Shown here piece by piece: positions 11,298 through 37,422 of a stretch of DNA of 64,000 bases. Under the pieces are notes generated by a model. That model worked only from the letters and a program-made list of their open reading frames with translations, ran no database searches and was not told the DNA's origin. How positions within the stretch are numbered: the first letter of the stretch is position 1; each line of letters begins with the position of its first letter. Source of the stretch: Chrysemys picta bellii. Taxonomy: Eukaryota; Chordata; Testudines; Emydidae. The DNA is taken from the NCBI RefSeq assembly GCF_011386835.1, contig NC_088795.1, positions 18,422,941 to 18,486,940 on the forward strand. The letters run 5' to 3'. Made by a program: the position numbers and the translations under genes.

Positions 11298-12386
11298 TGC
11301 AGACAAACTTAATCTGTTGCTGTCCATAGCTTTAATAAACAGCACTGTCAGATTAACAAGATTCTAGTCATTTTCACTGCTGCTCGTCAAAATCCTGTGG
11401 ACAGCAGTGCAAGCAAGAATCTCATCAGTTTTACCCTGCTGATCTGGACAACTATGAACAGCGGCAGATAAGTTATTCACAAGGGAGGACCACCCAAAAA
11501 ACTGTTAGTGGAGAAAATAATTTTTTCTCACTTCCCTCAGGAGCTTTTGAGCAGAGAAAGCAGCAACAAGATGACCTTCTATGTAGGTGCTCATATGGTG
11601 CCCAGTCCTGTAGAATCTGAGCTCCTCAAATATCACTAAATGTATCCTCCCTGGGAAGTAGGAGAGTAATATTCCATTTATTACAGAAGGGGGAATAGAG
11701 ACACACAGAGATGAAGTGACTAGCCTGGGTTCACACATTCTGAAGGCACAGCAAAGCATTGAACACTATCCTCGTGAGTCCCTTAGCCATAAGCTCATCT
11801 TTCCAACAGCTAGAGGAAAGAAAGAGCATCAGTGGCAGACTTCCTCTACCATTCAGCAGTTGAAACAAAAGATGGCGCATCTAATCAGGATCTAGGCCCA
11901 TCTCTGTGGAAGAATTCCCAGAACCTTCTCTATTCCCAGCTTTATCTACCCCTGGCTATCAAGAGGTGGTGAACTATTCAAGCTCTGCTCTGAAGCATCA
12001 GGTGGTGACCCCTGTCAGTTGTTTGATCTGGTATGGCAAACATGTACTATGCAGTAATAGGGTATTTTAAGTGTTCGTTATAATGCAACTTAAAGTACCA
12101 TGTACTCACACAACCTTAATAAGCAATGTATACATACTTGGGAAAATGTTACTTACGTAGAAATAGTGTTTGTGAATGTGCAGTATATTAAATTTAGCAG
12201 AAAAAAGGACTTAGCTGTTCAGTGCACTCCAAACACTGCCTATAAGCATCACAAAGGCCATCAGACTCCTAGGGCGCCTCTTGGTCTGATTATTAATCTG
12301 GACAAAACTAAATGCAGGGCCATTACCATAGGACAGCTCTAATGCTATCTTAAATCCAGGGGAGGAAGTGTCAAACATGAAGAGAG
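11298..12386. other. Unassigned, with a MIR-like fragment
   Basis: At about 11640-11775 the minus-oriented sequence 'gggggaatagagacacacag' followed by 'agatgaagtgact' resembles a MIR core. The remainder is unique-looking AT-rich DNA without a supported exon. Confidence 0.35.
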
Positions 12387-12640
12387 TTAGGCCATTCTAT
12401 GCTACCACTTATGTCAGCAAAATGTATGTGGCTCAGAAGTGTGTGTGTGGGGGGGGGGGAGGGGAACCACCCCTCTGAATAACTTAAGTTTTGCTGGCAT
12501 AGCGGTGTGCACACTACAACTTATGTCAGCAATAGAGCCACTCTAAGCCAACGGGAGAGGGCTCTCCCATCGACATAATAAAACCACCTCAGCAAGTATA
12601 GCTGTGCTGCTGTAAGCTCGCTAGTGTAGACGTGGCCTTA
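12387..12640. mobile_element. MITE with terminal inverted repeats
   Basis: The left end ttaggccattctatgctac and the right end ctagtgtagacgtggcctta are inverted partners with a few mismatches. The interior has a poly-G run near 12452-12463. It resembles the family at 1-148 and 16460-16860. No coding capacity. Confidence 0.55.
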
Positions 12641-13509
12641 AAGTGATAGGGGAAGAAGCACCAAACCTCTAACAGCTTTCTCCTGCTCCTCTTATGGCAT
12701 TCCACTAATCATAATGTATGGAGCAATAACTTCTGAAACCTAAAGCTCAGAATACATACCGTGCAATCAGTTTAAACTCATTCATAGAGTTACTAAGGAC
12801 AAACCCTTCTAAATAATACTATGCTGTTGCACGAGGAGGGATGATAGTTAAGACTGAAAAAGGCTCAGAATTCAAAACAAGTCTAATTGATCCCTTTTAA
12901 CCAGCTGACACTGCATTTCAATGTACTGCATTCCAGATACACCTGCACATGTGCAGATACATCTGGCGTTCCATATTTCAGTGGGTTTTAAAAAAATGGT
13001 AAATCCATGTACTGAATGTGTCATGGGATTTTAGAATAAAGTACTTAACATGTCTAAACCAATGTATTCCAACATGTGAAAGGCACTTGGCCTCAGTGAG
13101 GACAAAGTTCACAGCAAGTACAGTAGAACCGCAGAGTTCTGAACTGACTGGTCAACCACACACCTCATTTGGAACAGGAAGTATACAATCAGGCAGCAGG
13201 GACAAAAAGCAAATACTGTACAGTACTGTGTTAAATGTAAACAACTAAAAATAAAAAGGAAGTTTTAAAAAATTGATAAAGTAAGGAACCTTCTCTGGGG
13301 TGTTTCATTTTTAAATTAAGATGGTTAAAAACAGCACTTTTCTTCAGCATAAATTTCAAAGCTGTATTAAGTCAATATTCAGTTGTAAACTTTCAAAAGC
13401 ACAACCATAGTATTTTGTTCAGAATTGTGAACATTTCAGAGCAACAAACAACCTTCATTCCTGAGGTATTTGTAACTCTGAGGTTCTACTGTATGAGATT
13501 TTAGAAAAA
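12641..13509. other. Unassigned intergenic sequence
   Basis: AT-rich DNA with no recognised repeat or exon. The short plus frame at 13018-13248 shows no domain or flanking splice logic. Confidence 0.3.
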
Positions 13510-13511
13510 TA

Positions 13512-13694
13512 CCTCTACCTCGATATAACGTGACCCGCTATAACATTAATTCTGATATAACGCAGTAAAGCAGTGCTCCGGGGGGGCTGCACACTCCGGC
13601 GGATCAAAGCAAGTTCGATATAACACGGTTTCACCTATAAGGCGGTAAGATTTTTTTTGGCTCTCGAGGACAGCATTATATTGGGGTAGAGATG
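13512..13694. mobile_element. pogo/Tigger-like MITE
   Basis: Starts with cctctacctcgatataacg after a TA dinucleotide and ends with an approximate inverted copy, attggggtagag. Internal gatataac repeats and the GC-rich centre are typical of Tc1/mariner-pogo MITEs, which duplicate TA on insertion. The right boundary is uncertain by a few bases because the final TIR is mutated. Confidence 0.6.
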
Positions 13695-13696
13695 TA

Positions 13697-14680
13697 GGAT
13701 GAATTCTATTTAAACAATAATGCACAAGAAATTTTAAGCCAAAAGATTTTTTTCAGGAAGTTATAGAAACGAGTAATTTAAAGAGGTCTAAGGGCCTAGC
13801 TGAACTATCTAGTGTACTCTTGTAACACCTCAAGCATTTTATACTACCTAGTTAGGACTGTAGTCTGGGGCACGCCCCTCATAAATTCTGAGCAATGGGA
13901 ATTATAGGTGTTCTGCACCTCTCAGGATCTCTGCCATAGCTTGGGAGAGTGGCTCTAACCCAGCTAGGTACCATCTACACAAGCAAAACCAAACAATGCT
14001 ACAGCATGATGCCTAACTCTGTAAATTTGGTAATGTGACCAGATCTTGAACAAAAATGACTTGGCAGAAAAATGCCCTATATGCTATCTGCATGCAGGGT
14101 TGGTAGCTGTGCTGGTCTCACAATACTAAAGACAAAAACTATTCTTACCCACCTTCTCTCTCTCTCTATGCTATCAGGGATGATATATTTTGATGTTGAT
14201 CAGGAATTTCTGTTGAACCTAAGCATAAACCTGTAGTGACTAAACACCAGTTTATAACCCTGAAGGTTACTTTGTATCATTAACATCTACTAAAGTGATG
14301 AATGAGGTTATTCTTTCAGAACAGTGGCACATCAATAAAACCATGGGGTTTACAAAACAACCAAACCCTGAGAAATTTTGATACCAAGAAGATGGTGCAA
14401 TACTACTATCTCAGTGGTCTTTTACACCTGTCAAAGGGAAAAGAGGATGCATGTTGCTAGCTAATGCTTGACTAGGGCACTCTATGAATATTATTTGAGG
14501 ATCACAGCAACCCAGGAGTAGCCATGCTTTATAAAAGGATTTTAGTCTCTATCACAGCCCACCCATGATGAATATAAGTACCACCACCTTTCTGAGAAAG
14601 CAATTGCTTTTTTATTTTTAAAGCCATAATAGCCCCACAAGTACCTTAATATACACCTCCATCCTTTATATAGATATATA
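13697..14680. other. Unassigned intergenic sequence
   Basis: No supported gene or repeat. The segment near 14095-14170 is weakly SINE-like but not diagnostic. Confidence 0.3.
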
Positions 14681-14681
14681 C

Positions 14682-14697
14682 TGTGTGTGTGTGTGTG

Positions 14698-14732
<35 letters not shown>

Positions 14733-14733
14733 T
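14682..14733. repeat. Compound microsatellite (TG)n(TC)n(TA)n
   Basis: Consecutive runs of TG, TC and TA dinucleotides, about 52 bp. On the minus strand this gives the low-complexity segment of a spurious 82-codon frame. Confidence 0.9.
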
Positions 14734-14889
14734 AAAAACAAAAAGTTGGCAGAATGAGTCATTTCTTTCCCCACGGATTTCTCCCTGCATAAGGCCATAT
14801 AGTGTGTCAACGCAGGTGCTATAGGATAATACACTGAGTCATTTTGTTGGAACCACCTTCGATACCACTGCACAGGTCAAGCAGAAGCT

Positions 14890-15560
14890 AAGACCTTGGA
14901 AGGTGGGTTAGGCCTTAGCAGCAGCTCCCAATTCTCTCTCCTCTGCACAGCCCGAGCCCCTGCTGTTCTTACCTTCCCGGCCCGGCCAGCCCCGTCCGCA
15001 GGGCACAAGCCCCAGCCGCTGCGTGGGGGGGGTCTCACCGCTCAGGCGAAGCAGCAGCAGCAGGGTCGGTGGCAGGAACCCCAGCTCCGGCTGGGCAGGG
15101 GCACGGAGGGGTTGAGTGGCTGCAGGGCGGCTGGTCCCGGAGCAATAGGGCCGGGGGCGGCCGGCCTCTGGCAGCGGTAGGCGGAGGAGGGGGGAGCCGC
15201 TGGGGCTCTTTTGCTGCCGATGCTGGTATGTCAGGGGCCGGGATTGGATTTCGAAAGATCCGCCATTTTCACCTCGTCATCACCATCGCATCCCAGCTCG
15301 GCAACAAGCGCAGCCTCCGCCCCCGGGCCCGGCCAGACCCACCCACCCCGGGGAGCCCCGCCCGCTCGCCCTCCCTCCAAGCCCCACACCGGGCCGGGCT
15401 GCGCGGAGGGTCGCGACGGGCCAGGGCGCTCTCTTGTCTGCACGTGTGTGAGGACGTGGGGGGTGGCAGTGCACCCATCCATCTACCCCCTCTCCCCCCC
15501 CCAAATACCCCGCCTGCCCTCCCTCCTCCCAGGGAGAAAGGGGAGGAGAGTTGCTCCTGA
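14890..15560 (-). promoter_or_regulatory. CpG-rich island with a candidate minus-strand 5' exon
   Basis: A GC- and CpG-rich block in AT-rich surroundings. On the minus strand a strong donor match, CCGGGAAG|GTAAGAA, has its exon end at 14973. A non-coding first exon running from about 15.3 kb to 14973 would fit a divergent gene transcribed away from COPS4. In other vertebrates LIN54 lies there in that orientation, but nothing in the sequence proves identity. Several overlapping open frames on both strands are base-composition effects. The plus strand also shows a CAG run at about 15047-15063. Confidence 0.4.
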
Positions 15561-16330
15561 GTGACAAGGAAGTGAGTGACAGACACCAAATGGGGGAAGG
15601 AGAAGAGATAGGTGGTTTAGAAATACAAGTTATTACATGGATGCTACGCCTGGAACTAGCACAAAAGCAAGAACACAAGCCCCTGTACACGCTGACCGTG
15701 AGACCGCTGCATGCCTTGCTGCTGTCAGCTACATGAGCTCCTAAACAACAAACTTCAACCTGAACTTTTTCTAGCACCTGTGACTCAGAGAACCAAGCTG
15801 CTGTCACCTTGGCCAACCTATACACTCATACCTTATGACAAAAATACAAAGATGGCAGAAAAATAGCCGAGCTCAGGCAAAGATTTTGACACTTAGGGAA
15901 AGGGGAAATATTTTACTGCAGATTATATTTGTTTGAGTTTGATTTCATTTTGAAAACTTCACAGCAGATTAAATTAAGGTCCCTCCCCAAAAGTTACATT
16001 CTAGATGATTGTATGGAAGTACAAAGTAACAGAAAGTGACCATTCTGACATTAGGCTACTGTACCATGGCAGCCAACTACCTGTTTTGTTTTTTCCATTC
16101 AACACTTCTAAAACATCAGTGCCAGGGCCATTTTATAAACTGTATCAGGAAAATTAGTCTCATGAAAAAAACATGCCTACAAAATATTATTGTAATAGAG
16201 CAAATGTTTTTAGTTAGAGCACAAGAAGTATGAAAATTAAAAACAAAAAATAAATTACTCTCAGGCCAAGAATTCTAGGACTGCCCCTAAAGGTATTTCA
16301 GACAAGTAGTCACCAACCTACAAGATCCTT
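15561..16330. other. Unassigned intergenic sequence
   Basis: AT-rich DNA between the GC island and a CR1 fragment; no supported exon or recognised repeat. Confidence 0.3.
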
Positions 16331-17095
16331 CAAAGTCATAGAATTTAAGCCCATAAGGAGCCATCAGATCACCTAGTCTGACCTCCTGTATATCATAGGC
16401 TGCCTACACACTAAACCAAACAACCCAAACTAGACCAAAATATTACAGCATACAGGAAATTAAGGGTTGGTCGGCAGTAAAGTTAGGTCAACGTAAGGCA
16501 ATTTACATCAACCTAACTTGTGTCTACATTAGAACGTTGCTACTGCCAATGTATGTCACCCATTACACCGAACTATTAACTTCACCTCCGTGAGAGACGT
16601 AGAGCTTAGATCGATGCAGTTAGGGCAACATAGTGTCTGTGTAGACATTACATTACTTACATTGCCTGTTAGCTCTCAGCCCGGGGTTGGGGGCTCTAGC
16701 AATGCCCCACAAAGTTGTCAGTGGAAGCGCTCCTGGTGAGGATGCACACCACTGACAGAGGGGGCATACTGTGGACATGAACTACCACAGTAATTACTGT
16801 TGTTGCTGTATTTTGACCTAACTTAGGTTGACTTAATTTTGTAGTGTAGACAAAGCCTAAACGTATGTAACACAGGCAGAGAATAAGAGGGATTGTGGTG
16901 CACCAATGCTCAAGGCACCTACAATGGCAGGGAATTGATTAAGTGAGATATAGCTAGATAATTTGGATCAAGTGACCTGTACCCCATACTGCAGCAGAAG
17001 GTGAAAAACCTACAAAGTCACTGGCAATCTGAGTCAGGAAAATTTCCTTCCCAACACAACATATGGTAGACATGGAGCATGAGAAGTGACACAAG
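16331..17095 (-). repeat. CR1 LINE 3' end, split by a MITE
   Basis: Minus-oriented CR1 3' UTR: 16331-16459 with 'atcacctagtctgacctcct', and 16861-17095 with 'caggaaaatttccttcccaac' type sequence near 17035-17060. The interruption at 16460-16860 is a separate transposon. Confidence 0.7.
16460..16860. mobile_element. MITE nested in CR1
   Basis: The 3' terminus ttgtagtgtagacaaagcctaa is an inverted, diverged copy of the left terminus ttaagggttggtcggcagt. Continuing inward, both ends read aagttaggtcaa in opposite orientations. The inverted repeat spans roughly 40 bp. No coding capacity; related in style to the elements at 1-148 and 12387-12640. Confidence 0.6.
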
Positions 17096-18009
17096 TACTG
17101 TTGCATCTGATTCTAACTGGTTTACATTTTGTTCTTTTTGGGGTGTGGGGAGGCGAGTGCCAGCAGCTATAACTGGCACAGAACTCCTAGACAAAGTTAC
17201 AACTCAAAGGAAAACTAAACAGCCAAAATTATCAATACCTTAGAAATTTAGGCAAATATAATGGTACTATGGGGAAGAATACTCAACCACAAGGAAGGAA
17301 TGCTCTGTAATACTTAAAAGCTATTCCCCCTCTGCAAAGGGTCCCCAGACCATACAAAGGTGAAGGCATATTATCAGGGCTTCAACACAGAGTGAGCGGA
17401 GAACCTCCTCCCCTCTTCGGTAGGACGGGGTTGTCAGATACACCAGTTTCAGGCAAGCCACTGAATTTACCTATTTAATTTCCAGTTATAAATTTGACCT
17501 AATTTCAGCCATTATCTAGAAAATGTCTATAGATTCATCTTCCCATATAGTGTTACCATTGGTTTTACTATACCCGAGTTAGAAAAACACTACCATAATA
17601 AAGAAGGAGCTGACAATTTTGAGATGTAGCATACCATTTTGCATTTCAGAGATGCATATCTAAAATGAACTTTTGCAATGATTCATTATTCATTTCTACT
17701 CTACACTGCCCCATGTATAAACATCCTTATTTATACACTGAGGTACGCAGAGAAAGTGAAAATCCCATGCACATTTATGGATTTGATTTTTTTTTTTAAG
17801 AAGAGAGAGATTGATGTAATAAAGCCCCAAACTGTTAGTCCTGCTTTTCTCTCCTTTTGATCTTTGCTCCAAAAAACCATGCCAGAGTGAATCCCAGTTC
17901 TTTTGAACTCTTGAATTCCTTAAAATGTTCTATGGTTAACAGAGTCACATAAAGAACGCTATTAGTTATTATACAAGTTACTATAAAATGTCAACATATT
18001 TGTCATAAC
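17096..18009. other. Unassigned intergenic sequence
   Basis: AT-rich sequence without a recognised repeat or exon. Confidence 0.3.
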
Positions 18010-18280
18010 AATTAAACAGTCACACATCAAATGATTTTATTTTTCACTTTCAGAATCTGCTGTGTCTCTGGACACTGTTTATTTACACAGACAAAAGGAC
18101 AAAGAGTAAATAAACCCACACCACGGTACATGCCACAAAAGCCCCAGTGGCCACCAACCCGCCGAAGGGGCCCAGCTCCGGCCCAGCAGCCTCCCCTGCC
18201 AACGCAGCCGGGGCAGAGGTGACCCCGCCAGCCTCTCGGTGTCGCTTCGCCCCGATCCCAGCAATGAAGCAGACCATCGA
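18010..18280 (-). CDS. Candidate small membrane protein or terminal exon, unrecognised
   Basis: On the minus strand an ATG at about 18279 opens a frame of 64 codons that stops near 18083. Its last 25 or so residues are strongly hydrophobic (GLVATGAFVACTVVWVYLLF and beyond), like a C-terminal membrane anchor. The TAA stop overlaps an AATAAA and a second AATAAA follows about 60 bases later, a convincing mRNA 3' end at roughly 18010. The frame stays open further upstream to about 18652, but that part is Ala/Gly/Pro-rich, as expected from GC content alone. A second frame here is also hydrophobic, so frame choice is uncertain. I recognise no family. It could instead be non-coding 3' UTR of a CpG-island transcript. 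Confidence 0.3.
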
Positions 18281-19230
18281 GCCCAGGCAGGGGCCGGGGG
18301 GCTGCACCAGCCCCTGCCCGCCGGCGGGTGCCGGGCCCGATGCGCGGAGGTGCGCAAGCCGGCCCGCAGAGGCGGCGCAGGGCTGTGCTGTGGCGCTGGC
18401 CGGGCCTGCGCCGCCCGCCCGCCCGCTCTGGCGGGCCGCTGCCCCGCTGACAGGGGGCTGCCCGCACCGCGCTGCAGTCCGGGGACAGGCGCCCAGCGGG
18501 GATCGCGCCCCGGCGCTGCGGGGGGCGGGGCGGGGAGCCCCCCCGGCCTGTCCCCGCTGGCGCGGGCGAGCCCCCCCGCCCGGCAGCCCGCGGGGTGGGT
18601 GGCCCCCAGGGATGGGGCCGGGGGGCCTGGGCGGCGCTACGAAGGGCGACACGCTGGGCTCCCCCTGGCACCTCCTCCCCCTCCGGCTGGTGCTCCCTCC
18701 CTTCCCCCCCCACCCCGCAGGGCCCCCCCGCGCTCACACTCACCGGGCTCGCGCTCCCCCCTCCCCCGGGCTCGCGCCGCGGCTGCCCCCTCCTCCCCCC
18801 TGGGCTCGCGCTCCGCTCTCAGCAGCGGCAGCACCAGGGACAGGTTCCGTGTTTGTTCAAAATCACGCGCCCAGCGCCATTCCACCGCCACATCCCATAA
18901 TAATGCGCAGCGACACCCTGGCAACCGACTTCGCGTCACCAAGCGAGCGCGCGAGCGCAACTCCTCCTCCTCCCCCCCATATGCCCGCCGCTTCCTTCCT
19001 GCCGCGGCACAAGGCGCTTCCGGATGCGTGACCACATCACGTCCCGCTGCACCCCAACGCGGGGCTGGCGACCGCGCTGCGTGGGTGGGGAGCAAGGGGC
19101 AGAGCAGGGCCGGGCTGGGAGACTGAGGGAGGAGCTTGGCTGTGCGTGTGGATGGCGCTGCTACTTATGCAGCCAGCGTCGCACTGGGTTGGAGAACAGC
19201 GGGGAGAGCCCCGGCCGTAGGGATGCATTG
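18140..19230. promoter_or_regulatory. Large CpG island
   Basis: About 1 kb of very GC- and CpG-rich DNA. A minus-strand donor match, GAGCCCG|GTGAGTG, has its exon end at 18744, so a first exon from about 18.9-19.0 kb to 18744 is possible. Its position 2.5 kb upstream of COPS4 in the opposite direction suits a divergent promoter. Long open frames on both strands (for example 18147-19126 plus, 18637-19095 minus) are rich in Ala/Pro/Arg/Gly and overlap in several frames, so I do not treat them as genes. Confidence 0.5.
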
Positions 19231-19360
19231 TAGTGCAATCCCTCCGGTGACCTCCGCTCCTAGCACGCTGCTGGGCACTGCTGAACCGCACCCCATCCAG
19301 CCTGCTAGACTGCTGTCATCGTCGATACGATAGCTAGGAAGAAACCTGTTTAAGTCAAGT

Positions 19361-19485
19361 ATCAGGGGATAGCCGTGTTAGTCTGTATCCACAAAAACAA
19401 GGATCTGAAGAAGTGGGTTTTTTACCCACAAAAGCTTATGCCCAAATAAATCTGTTAGTCTTTAAGGTGCCACCAGACTCCTTGT
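19361..19485. mobile_element. Fold-back Penelope tail insertion
   Basis: Flanked by a 14-bp duplication, tgtttaagtcaagt (19347-19360 and 19486-19499). It begins with a minus-oriented piece of the family terminus (atagccgtgttagtctgtat) and switches to plus orientation at about 19395 (atctgaagaagtgggt, acccacaaaagcttatgccc, ctgttagtctttaaggtgcc). Confidence 0.75.
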
Positions 19486-19524
19486 TGTTTAAGTCAAGTC
19501 ATTGTAAAAAAAATACTGTAGTTC

Positions 19525-19615
19525 TGCATCTATAAAATGGGGTAACAGCTTTGTAAGCACTTTGTAAGGTGATCCTCCTTGGTTAAAAGGTGTTATGCAA
19601 GTGTGAAGTACTGAG
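19525..19615 (+). repeat. MIR-type SINE 3' fragment
   Basis: 'ctataaaatggggtaacagc' followed by 'tttgtaagcactttgtaag' matches the 3' part of MIR-type SINEs. Confidence 0.5.
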
Positions 19616-19709
19616 TTCCTATGCCAGTTTTTCATGGGCCTTCACCCTCTTGCAAGGGAAATGTACTTATTCTGTCCAGCTTCTGTATCATAGGTACTCT
19701 CCATAGGGT

Positions 19710-19920
19710 AACAGAAGGTCCTGTGGCACCTTTGAGACTAACAGAAGTATTGGGAGCATAAGCTTTCGTGGGTAAGAACCTCACTTCTTCAGATGCATCT
19801 GAAGAAGTGAGGTTCTTACCCACGAAAGCTTATGCTCCCAATACTTCTGTTAGTCTCAAAGGTGCCACAGGACCTTCTGTTGCTTTTTACAGATTCAGAC
19901 TAACACGGCTACCCCTCTGA
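19710..19920. mobile_element. Palindromic Penelope tail insertion
   Basis: A 211-bp insertion flanked by the perfect 15-bp duplication tactctccatagggt (19695-19709 and 19921-19935). Positions 19711-19795 and 19796-19880 are exact reverse complements, 85 bases each, centred on agatgcatct. The right side continues to 19920 with the single-copy terminus (cagactaacacggctacccc). Each arm is the family 3' tail. Confidence 0.9.
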
Positions 19921-19935
19921 TACTCTCCATAGGGT

Positions 19936-20557
19936 GTGGGCAAACAAGGGAATTTTCCTCCCCTTGAAACATTCAATAACTTATAACACAGTGGTTGCAT
20001 TTTTCTCACCTCCTCTGTTTACTTCTCTGTCGTTTGCATTGTGATTTGCTAAATATGCTATAGCACAATTTACCTTGCTTCACTGCTTTGAGACTAATGG
20101 CTTTCCACCTCCACACCCTAGAAATTTCCACAGTAAAGCACAAGCGTGAGAAAATTGGAGAGTTAATTCAGAAGACTGGAACCAGGAGCAATACTTTCTC
20201 TTGCCCATTTCCTAAGTTTTAAGTGTTTAACTGTACAAATTTAAAATGTAGTGAAATCCTAACTGAAATGATTTAACCCAATTGATATATTGTTTTTGTC
20301 TCCATTAAAACACTTCTCTGCAGTGTTTGCATCCCTAGTGTTAGTGCATGAATAAAAAATAAACTTCCTTGTCTATTTTAATGATCCCAGCTGAAGCCCA
20401 ATCCTGCCTGTGGGCAGCCCCTGGCATATGTGTTGTCACCCATTTAAGTAAATGGAGTACCCAGCACTTTACTTCTATTAAATTAAGTGGAGAAGTGGGT
20501 GCTCAGCTCTTCTGACGTACACATCATTGGACCTCAATTATACATTCGTAAAATAGG
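19936..20557. other. Unassigned sequence
   Basis: AT-rich sequence with no recognised exon or repeat before the MITE at 20558. Confidence 0.3.
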
Positions 20558-20682
20558 TAGGGTGACCAGATGTCCTGTTTTTAAAGGGACAGTCCCATTT
20601 TGGGGGACTCTTTCTTATATAGGTGCCTGTTACCCCCCACCCCTTGCCCTGTTTTTTTCACAAATGCTATCTGGTAACCCTA
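20558..20682. mobile_element. hAT-like MITE (TAGGGTGACCAG family)
   Basis: Left end tagggtgaccagatgtcctg, right end atctggtaaccctа-type inverted partner, 125 bp. Flanking octamers aaaatagg (20550-20557) and aaaataga (20683-20690) are an 8-bp duplication. A sister copy with a perfect duplication is at 29411-29534. Confidence 0.75.
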
Positions 20683-20869
20683 AAAATAGAGAAAGTATGA
20701 TTATTAATCTGCTTTTCCAACTATCATAAATTCTATACAAAAAAATTAGAAAGGGAAAATAAATACTGCAATGTCTGAAATCTTCTGATAATGTTTGTAT
20801 GATATACATGTTATTAACACCATTGAAATAGAGCTGAGCAGCAAAACAGAGCTCTACACCTTCCACTAA

Positions 20870-36113
<15,244 letters not shown>

Positions 36114-36465
36114 ACCTATACTTGTCTTTTGACTAGAATTAATCTCCTGCTGTGCTGTACAGATGAAATCTACTAGGACTATGAAACGACCACCTGAAAA
36201 TTATAGTCCTATACAGTCTTTTATAAAACTCCTGAAGTTTTGTCAGAATACTCAATATGGTATCACTGCATGAGAAATATGCTTTGCTGTTTTGAAAGTT
36301 GTGGTTTAAAAGTACAGGAAGAAGTAAAATCTTAAGATAGATTTGTGCTGCACATCCTGTTTACTAAATTGTGGACTCGTCACTTTCCATTGGCTGTTGT
36401 GAAAATGTAAGTGCCATGTTCCTGTGAGTTGTGGTTATTCCAATAAAGGGAGGAATGAGCCAATT
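36114..36465 (+). terminator. COPS4: COPS4 3' UTR and polyadenylation signal
   Basis: AATAAA at 36442-36447, 329 bases after the stop codon, is the first canonical signal. The cleavage site is expected about 15-25 bases later. Confidence 0.75.
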
Positions 36466-36469
36466 AGAT

Positions 36470-37040
36470 TCATCCTATCCTATGATGCCTATGTTTTAAT
36501 AATCCCTAGCAGTTTGAGTATGAAAATGCAATATAATTCTAACCTTCCAAGTTTTCTGTATTGAATTTGCAATTTAGATATCTACTACATCCAGGAAAAT
36601 AAATACCCTCTTACAATTCAGGGAGCAGGAAAATAAGTTAACAATCAGAGTTTATTCTCTCATGTTCTGGCAGGATGGCAGCAGAACCAGTGAAATGAGC
36701 ATACCATGGACAAACTAGCATTAGTTAGTTATTAATAACAGGAGAATACTCTCTCCAAGACAGCTGAGTACATACAATAAAACTTAACTTTCATTACTGC
36801 TTCTCAACACACATACATGCACAATAAGTGAGACAAAGACAAATTTGATGTTGCTTTACTTTATTGATTTATTTCAGATAAGTCGTGCTTTGCAACAATC
36901 AAATTAAAATGCATACAGCACTTTCTTGAACTGTAAGTACAGCAGGAGAGGAGAAGACTTGCTTAGGGAGATTCTAGGCCTCAAAACCAAAGAGTACAGG
37001 AACATCTAAAATAGGGGAGAAAAGAGTTACATTCATGGCT
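36470..37040. other. Unassigned downstream flank of COPS4
   Basis: AT-rich; no exon or repeat recognised. Confidence 0.3.
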
Positions 37041-37422
37041 GAGATTAATAATATTGACTACTAGCGGTAAGTATGCCCAATGGCTTGTGATGGGATGTTA
37101 GATGGGGTGGAATCTGAGTTACTACAGAGAATTCTTTCCTCGGTGTCTGGCTGGTGAGTCTTGCCCACATGCTCAGGGTTTAGCTGATGGCCATATTTGG
37201 GGTCAGGAAGGAATTTTCCTCCAGGGCAGCTTGGGACATGGGTCACTTGCTGGAAGATTCTCTGCACCTTGAAGTCTTTAAACCATGATTTGAGGACTTA
37301 AATGGCTCAGACACAGGTCTGATGCAGGAGTGGGTGGGTGAGATTCTGTGGCCTGCATTGTGCAGGAGGTCGGACTGGATTATCATGATGGTCCTTCTGA
37401 CCTTGGGGTCTGTGATTCATTA
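37041..37422 (+). repeat. CR1 LINE 3' end fragment
   Basis: Contains 'gtcaggaaggaattttcctc', 'ttgaagtctttaaaccatga' and 'ggattatcatgatggtcctt', CR1 3' UTR in plus orientation. Confidence 0.85.

Noticed and set aside
15069..15825. Overlapping 100-180-codon frames on both strands in the first GC island
   Set aside because: All are Gly/Pro/Arg/Ala-rich, overlap in several frames and lack domains; expected from GC content.
18147..19126. Two long plus-strand frames (about 295 codons each) in the CpG island
   Set aside because: They overlap in different frames, are low-complexity Ala/Pro/Arg-rich, and have no splice or polyadenylation context on that strand.
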